A DNA stretch of 64,000 bases from Eopsaltria australis (Eukaryota > Chordata > Aves > Passeriformes > Petroicidae): the NCBI GenBank assembly GCA_034509425.1, contig JAVTVJ010000664.1:62001-126000 (forward strand), read 5' to 3'. A program made the position numbers and the translations under genes. How positions within the stretch are numbered: position 1 is the stretch's first letter; every line of letters starts with the position of its first letter. The notes under the pieces are model-generated. The model ran no database searches and was not told the origin of the DNA. It saw only the letters and a program-made list of their open reading frames with translations. Shown here one piece after another: positions 57,460 to 64,000 of the stretch.

Positions 57460-58194
57460 GTATTTCATATTTTACTCTTACCCTGTCCAGAACTCCTTGA
57501 CTATGATGTGCTCCTGCCAGGCAGCTCTCAGCCTCCTCCCGGCAGTGAACACATCCCAGACCTGATGGGGAAACCCTCCATGTGCACAGGAGCAGATTCT
57601 GGATAGCCTGAAGCAAAGTCCACCAAGAGTATCTGTCCTTTTTTCCCCAAAAGGGGATGGATGATGGAGATGTTCACCATCAGCTATTTCCATGCACTTG
57701 TAAGGACATGCTTGTGGGGGCCTCATGTAAACTCATGCAGGAAGCAGATATGATGAAAGTGGTTTTTCCAGTCAGAAAACATGTCACAACAAGAGGTTTA
57801 TTGGTGATGCACCTCATGACTTGTATTTCCTGTGTTCAGGCAATAACAGTCTTGCCAGAAAAAGAAAAACTTGTTATTCCCCTGTTATTTTTTCCTATTT
57901 ATTCCTTGGTTGTAGCGGCATATGTTGCTTCCTCTTGTGTGAAATGCTTTCCACTCTCAGATCGTTTCTCTGAAAAGGAAATCTTCCCTGTGGCATCTCT
58001 CAGGAGCATTTGCAAAAGTTCACATGGTTTCAGAATTCTGGAGTGCAGAAGTGTTTAGCATGATTCGTCTGCCCAACTAAATAATTGCTTTTCGGCATTC
58101 TGCAGATGTCCCACTCCTGTTCTTTGAAGGAAATATGCTGAATTATTGAAATAAGATACAGTCAGGATTATGAAAGGAAGTTCCATCTTATGAT
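57460..58194. other. Unique noncoding stretch, no gene seen
   Basis: A 133-codon frame at 57657-58058 has one hydrophobic stretch (LLFFPIYSLVVAAYVASS) but no family resemblance. It is within chance length, and I do not call a gene. Confidence 0.45.
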
Positions 58195-58290
58195 TAAAGC
58201 ATCAGCCTTGAATTCAGCAGATATACATTTGGTTTCTGACTCTGCCTCAGATATTCTGGGAAGCCTTAGGCTTATCACAAAAGCCAAGAT
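58195..58290 (+). mobile_element. MIR-like ancient SINE 5' part
   Basis: TTAAAGCATCAGCCTTGAAT, TCAGCAGATATACATTTGG, then TTTCTGACTCTGCCTCAG and GGGAAGCCTTAGGCTTATCA match the order of the MIR 5' half (AGAGCACAGGCTCTGGAGTC, GGCTCTGCC, GTGACCTTGGGCA). It is strongly diverged. Confidence 0.42.
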
Positions 58291-60077
58291 CCATTTTTGT
58301 CTGACATGAGCTACGCAAAATTTTTAGAATCTGTTGCCTGTGCTGCTGCTCCAGTCAGGGGAGTGCAAGAGAGATCTCCACCTCTCCCAACCATCCATGG
58401 AGTGATTCACACTCTGGAGGAGTTCCTCTGCTTCACAGGGATCTGCGTGACAGCGTTGGCCCAGATACCTTTTAGAGGGATAAAATTAGGTGAGATCATC
58501 CCCACCCTTTGTCTCAGTCTCCCACGTGTGCAGAGGTAATGGCAATGCTTCTTTCCTCTGGTCTTTTGGGTTTGCTGGATTTCTTTAAAAGAAAAAGCAA
58601 AATGTGACCTGGCTTCATCCAAGTCTTGGTAACACAGTGCTATAAATAAGGAAAATATTGGTTTGGAATTCCGGTGGCTAAGGTTTGACCTCCATGACAC
58701 GGCATGGAACCAAGGAGTGGATGGCAAAACTGGATTTACTTGATGAAAAATGTTAAGAGAAATGGGTGGAAAATTATCTGGCTGCATCCATTAAACATCT
58801 GAAGTATCTCAGGAAGGTTGAATGAAATTAGAAGAAATTATTAAAATGTTACCACATATAAATCTTTTATGACAGTGAATATACGTGCAGTAAGTCAGAA
58901 CTGGAACAGGCTGAAAAATGTTCTCCTGAAATATTTTTTTCTGACAAAAAAATGGCATTTTACTGAAATCAACCTATCCTGAGGAACATGTCAATTTAAG
59001 CGATTCTTTTCTTTCTGTTAGAAATGGAACTGAAATGAAATGTTCCCAATAAGGTTCAACTTTATCAGAACAGAATGTTTCATATTTTTTTGGAGGCTGA
59101 AACGATTCCATTAAAAATATTTTATGCAGATCTGTAATGCTTAAAATATCAAAACTAGAAGAAAGTACTTGGCATTGATCAAAACCAGTACACTGAATAA
59201 CCACGGAATATGTGGGATTTTTTTAGGACTTCTTTCGGAATAATTTCCTTTATATCTCTTAAAGAGGGAAAAAAAAACTGCCCTACCCTAAATCTGAAAG
59301 GGTAGGACTCAAATAGTGCTCAATATTGCTTCAGCATGAAGCATTTCACTTGAAGCAGATTTATCTTCATCTTTCAGTGTCACTGTTTTGATCTGTGGGT
59401 GAGAGAAACAAACCAAACCCTTACAGCATAAACATTTCTGGTGATGTGTCATTAACAAAGCAGCTGCTGAAGATCTCTGGTGCTGTGGATATTCCAGGCT
59501 CTAGGAGCCACCTTCCCAGGCAGGAACACAGCTCCAGTAATTCCCTCAGAACAGTCTCTCAGCTTCCTTCCCAGAAGAAAATAAATCTGTTCAGTCTCCT
59601 TTGTGCTGTCCTATTTCACACACCTGATTCCTACAGAGTCCTTCTTCTACCACAGAGGTCGCAGTGTCCCCTGCCCTTCCCACCTGGCAATTCCCTGGGG
59701 GTCAGTCTTGGTTTTCCCCATAGATACAGCATTCCCCAAGGTTTCTAATTCACATTTTCCTTGGTGGAAGCCCTGCAGCTCCTGAGCTCCATGTTTGACA
59801 GGCTCCAAAGTCTCATTTCATCAACTGTTAATCTCCCACAATCCTCTAAGCATTGTCTGTTAAGACTGGAGCAAGCAGTGCAGCTTTGCCAGACTTTAGG
59901 CTTGTTATTAGTTTTCATAATTTTCCTCAAAAGAACATAAGACTGAATCAATCTCCCAGGCCTAATATGTTGATAATCATTTTGAAATACTTAAAGCTTG
60001 ACTGAAATACCCACCTCGAGTCTCTCCTGGTGCTTTCTTGGCTCTTAATTTGGTTTTCTCTTTTCCCTTATCAGACT
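58291..60077. other. Unique noncoding stretch, no gene seen
   Basis: AT-leaning single-copy DNA with a few A and T runs. Frames of up to 126 codons show no family features. Confidence 0.45.
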
Positions 60078-60122
60078 TGGTGGTCTTGGAGGTCTTTTCC
60101 CACCTTAATGGTCCTGTCACTT
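60078..60122 (+). mobile_element. Possible CR1 LINE 3'-end scrap
   Basis: TTGGTGGTCTTGGAGGTCTT, then TTCCCACCTTAATGGTCCTG resembles the last 45 bp of one CR1 subfamily (GATCTTGGAGGTCTTTTCCA, ACCTTAATGATTC). No tail repeat remains, so chance resemblance is possible. Confidence 0.4.
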
Positions 60123-63100
60123 TCCCACGTGGTTCTATTGTCTCATGAACATTTCTCTCCTTTCTACTCCCAATCTCCATCCTGAGATTTGCTTCAAAAT
60201 TCCTTTTTTTTCATGGTGAGGTATGAGAACACCTTCCCCCAGCTGACTTCTGATGCTCCATTTCTTTGGGTACCTGCTGACTACAGCAGGTGCCTCCTAC
60301 TGCAATGGTTACAATGCAAAATTCATGTCCCTTTTACAGTCCTGCATCAAATCCTGTAAAATTAGGATATTGCAGAGATCCCAAGCCACTCCAAGGACTG
60401 GACTTGCAGCAGATCAAGATCCCTAAGAGACACGAAGTTGAAAGAGATGTGACTTTGAAAATACATTGGAGCCACTCTGTAAAATGAAAAGAACCCTCTT
60501 TGTTCCCAGAGTCCGCTGAGCCACCCTCTTACCTACATTTAACTTCTGCTCGATGTTGCCTTGCTGTTTTATCTGTCCAGATCACAACTCAACCTGCTAC
60601 ATCCATCCCAAGGCGTTAAGTCACACCTGCTTTGGTGCTAAAATAAGCTCTCACAGAATCCAGCTGGATTGGCTGCCCTGCAGTTTTGAAAATAGCCTGG
60701 GGACAAGCTCTAATGTCACTGCAGCATGTGTTCAGTGCTGCTGCAAGGCAGTGTTTACCTCTGGTATTTATTTTTCCCTGATGTGAATAACTGGAAGATA
60801 GGGAGCTGAGTCCCATGGCACTGCATCCCTGATCCAGCAATAGATTGAATCCTCACACGAGGCAATAATGGTGAAATTGTTCAGCATGTGAAACAGGCAG
60901 CCCCCAGATCTCCACGTAGCAAGCGCCTCCTTACAGAGATCAAGGCAAGCAGAAAGAAACAAGATATTTAACAGAGGAATCTCTGCATCCCATTGCATAC
61001 TAATTAGACACCAGACATAGATACATCAGGGGAAGCAGAGGGAGGAAGGAGGGGAAAAAAATCTCTTGGCAAGACAACGTTGCATTTCAATCTTTCACCT
61101 TCACTGGGTAATGGGATGTGATGGAACATTAAAACAAACAAACAGCTTTTGGTGTTTACAAGAAATGTTTAAATAGGAGCTCACGAGCCAGAGGTGTTCC
61201 ACAGAACATCTGGAGTAGTGGAAAACAATGCGATTACGCAGATGAGTCACATTCATTAGGCAATAAAATCCCCAGTAATGAACGCACGGAAGGGACTTTC
61301 ACGTAGATTGTCATCTACAGCAAAAAAAAAAAAATTCCCAAACCAACAAACCCCTAGATAATAAACTTGGCAGTCCCTTCCCTGCCCACCCCCTTTCCCT
61401 CCTCCTCTTTGGAATGAGATTCCCAGTGTAATTACAAAGCTTGGTGCGTGCAGCTCGAGCCCCATGTGAGAGGCAGAGGCTCAGATCCTGCAGGGGCGGC
61501 GGCTGGGGAGGAGAGAAGGGATGTGGGATGTGGGATGTAGGGATGCAGCTCAGCCAGCCCTGGAAGCAGACATCCAGCACCTTCCTCTTCCCTGCACGCT
61601 CATCACGAGCCATGGGGCAGGGCTCTGCTGGTCCATATGGCCTGCTCTACATGATCTGACTGTGCAGACACCTCTCAGGCAGCAAAAGATGTGATTTAAT
61701 GGGCATTTTGGGTGAAACAAGTTAAAAGAACTTTTTCTCCACACAGTGGGTGCTTCAGCTGAGCTCCTTGCCACACTGGACGCTGAAGTTTTAATGTATC
61801 AAAGGGAGGTTGGGTGGAAAACCAATCTATTGACAGCTTTTGAGTACAAAAAGGCTGAATTTAGACCAGAGAGGCTCAGAGCTGCACACTGCCAGGGACA
61901 GGGAGGGCGCAGGCAGCAGCAGCACTGAGAGTGCTCAGCTCTGATGCTCACAGTGAGAGGCTGCCAGAGATGTGGCACAGGGCTCTGTGGGCACTGGGCA
62001 CAGCCCAGCCCAGCATTTCAGTGCTCAGGTATTTCACCTCCAGTGACTTGTGGAACCTGAACATGCACCTACAGTGAAAACTGGGCACTGTCACCAGGTC
62101 ATTCCTCACAAAACACTGGTGAACAAAGAGCCAGAAATCTCAGTCATGGTCACAGGACTCTTAATGCAGCAGCCAGAGGAGGAAAGGCTCCCTTAGCCTT
62201 TTCTAGCAAATCTCAGTGAGATTTCTTTGAAGAAGCCCCCCAAATATCTGGGCTGCCTCCCACAAAACTTGGCTCCAGCCACCTCTCCCTCACCAGCAGA
62301 TCAGCAATGACAGAATTCTGCTCAAAGCAAGGTTAGCAGCAGCCTGGACAGATGTTTCAGGATCTTTTATCACATTAGAATTACTGGATGTTTTCAGCTA
62401 AACTGAAGAGCATCTCAGCCACCTTTTCAGCTCATTCTTGAACACAGATGTTTCCGAAAAACCCTCTTGTGGGTTTTATCCATTGGTGCAGCCTGGGTAA
62501 TGCATCCTCACTTCCTGAAAGTCCTCATTACTCAGAGGATTCCTTTTTCTTAAAGGCCCATTTATAGAGCTGGCACCTTTTCTTTTCATTTCCAGTAGAT
62601 CTATTTCCCCCTGGACTAGGTCTGTCTGGGGAGATCTCATTCAAGGACAATTGGGCTTCAGATTAGGAAATCAGACTGCTAAATCCCTTAGTTATCTTTG
62701 AAAATCCCATCCTTGAAGCTTAAGTCAGATGAGAGCTTCTCTGCTTTCTGTAATTTTCTGGTTTTCTACTCCATTTCTGAAAGGATTTTTTTTTTTCTCA
62801 TGGGCAGAAGACTGTGACCTTCATAGAGAAATGAAATCAGTTCAACAGAGTAAACAATAATTAAATTTTCATAGGAAAATATATTTTCAATTTTCTGTTT
62901 CTCACTGAGGGTTAAATAACTAAATCATTGCAATTTCTTTATTTTCTCTGCCTTTTGAGGGAAAACAGTTACCTGAGCTGCTTATTTACATTTCACTCAA
63001 ATGCAAATAAACAAATGTTAGATTGGCTCATTCCTGGCACTGCCTCTGGAGTGGCACTTGAGGAATGGTGAATTTGGGGATCTTTCCCCAGCTTTGTCCC

Positions 63101-63319
63101 TCACTGGCCACACCTCCCATCACTGTTTTGCTTCTCAACCAGCTCAGTCCTTACCTGTGGCATGATTTAATTCATATTGATGGAGTGCTTTGACATCTTC
63201 ACATAAGTACCAAGGCTGCTGCTGAGAGGGAATGCATTTGTCACCTGTGGTAGCTGGACGTGAAGGTTTGAAAGGTGTCTCAGGGCTGAGTCCATGGTTC
63301 CTGGCAGCAGCAGCAGATG
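60123..63319. other. Unique noncoding stretch, no gene seen
   Basis: The part at about 61060-61320 (GACAACGTTGCATTTCAATC, GCGATTACGCAGATGAGTCA, AACGCACGGAAGGGACTTTC) has isolated CpGs in AT-rich DNA and an AP-1-like TGAGTCA near 61243. It is a candidate regulatory element by appearance only. A 14-base A run lies near 61320-61334. No exon is recognisable. Confidence 0.4.
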
Positions 63320-63405
63320 TCACAGAATCATGGAATCACGACTGGATTGTGTTGGAAGGCACCTTAGAGATCTCCTTCCAACACTCCAGGTGGGATCTCA
63401 CCAGA
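63320..63405 (-). mobile_element. CR1 LINE 3'-end fragment, internally deleted
   Basis: TCACAGAATCATGGAATCAC, then TTGTGTTGGAAGGCACCTTA and AGAGATCT is the reverse complement of a CR1 terminus. It continues directly into CTCCAGGTGGGATCTCACCA, a segment that I associate with a more upstream CR1 3' part. This suggests an internal deletion or rearrangement. Confidence 0.7.
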
Positions 63406-64000
63406 GATCTCTCCCCAAACTCCACAGAATGGGTTGTAGGTGGCTGCAAAACTCTTATCCTGCACCAGCCCAGGAACATTGTAGGAAATAAACTCAGTCA
63501 GTCTCATTCTTAAATGAGAGCACATCAAGGCATGTGGCAATTTAAGGGTGGAGTTGGTTGAAAGGAAGCTGGTCCTGTGCTGTGACTGTTGCTGGGATTA
63601 CAGGGATGAACAGTGGTGCCTTCCAAAGTGAAAGAGGTGGAAATTTTAGCCTGGTTGTGAAAAGGGAAGGGGAATGGGCCAGACTGTTTCAGAATTAGGG
63701 ATCTCTTTTACTCTTCCCACAGCTGCTCTCTGAAGCTTCAAACTGAAAGAGATGAGAATATTCAAGTACCTAACTGGGGCACTTTTGACAATTTCAGAGT
63801 GTTTGGGACAGTTTTATTTTTAGTATCAATGGATTGAAAAACTTGTCAAAATGGCAACTTTGCTGGGGAACAAAACCCCACCAGGGCACACAAACCTGCC
63901 TGTCCCAGGTGAGCTGGTACCCGCCTGTGCTCAGACCCTGCTGTGCTTCCCCACGCTGCCATTCCCCATGGATATGGATCCATTCATCCCAGAGTGCCAC
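63406..64000. other. Unique noncoding end of window
   Basis: No gene is seen. A minus-strand frame of 68 codons runs off the window edge at 64000; it has no recognisable family and could be chance. Confidence 0.45.

Noticed and set aside
57657..58058. Membrane-protein-like 133-codon frame
   Set aside because: One hydrophobic stretch in T-rich DNA is expected by chance, with no homology or splice context.

Overview
The window looks like avian nuclear DNA, most likely from a songbird (passerine). The evidence is the repeat content. There are several CR1 LINE 3' ends carrying the typical avian tail (short ATTCT-type repeats after a CCAACC-AAACC-ATTCT-like segment), several bird-type retroviral LTRs and a few very old MIR-like SINE fragments. 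Composition is AT-leaning with few CpGs. I found no gene: no RNA gene, no convincing exon series and no recognisable host protein. Reading frames are short and mostly have the lengths expected by chance. The window is best read as a gene desert, a long intron or an intergenic regulatory landscape. The call of songbird rather than bird in general is an inference from remembered LTR families and is less certain.

Layout. Positions 1-7.8 kb are unique noncoding DNA with one small CR1 scrap. A degenerate LTR lies at about 7.84-8.20 kb. CR1 pieces lie at 9.7, 11.3-11.6 and 15.6-16.1 kb, and an ATT microsatellite at 12.65 kb. A striking inverted duplication occupies 17.4-18.8 kb, with two arms of about 320-340 bp, roughly 97% alike, around a 720-bp centre. 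Unique DNA with MIR-like fragments and another LTR (about 24.65-25.2 kb) follows. A 29-bp minisatellite of 12 units sits at 28.04-28.38 kb. Two same-orientation copies of one LTR family lie at 29.6-30.1 and 32.8-33.3 kb, and a third, inverted copy lies at 46.06-46.57 kb. A 428-bp almost pure purine tract is at 44.2-44.6 kb, and a further LTR-like stretch at 47.6-47.95 kb. An old CR1 (52.6-52.9 kb) and a longer, younger-looking CR1 with broken remnants of its polymerase frame (56.87-57.46 kb) follow. The last 6 kb are mostly unique, with one minus-strand CR1 scrap at 63.3 kb.

How it may work. Nothing here acts as a pathway or operon. The plausible functional content is cis-regulatory: AT-rich stretches containing homeodomain-, SOX/TCF- or POU-like words, one local CpG cluster near 38.3-38.6 kb, and LTR promoters carrying AP-1 and octamer sites. 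These are proposals from sequence appearance only; conservation was not tested. The two observations I consider most worth checking are the near-identical inverted duplication and the three-copy LTR family, in which a 300-bp half is almost invariant while the adjoining 183-bp half differs by 6-10%.
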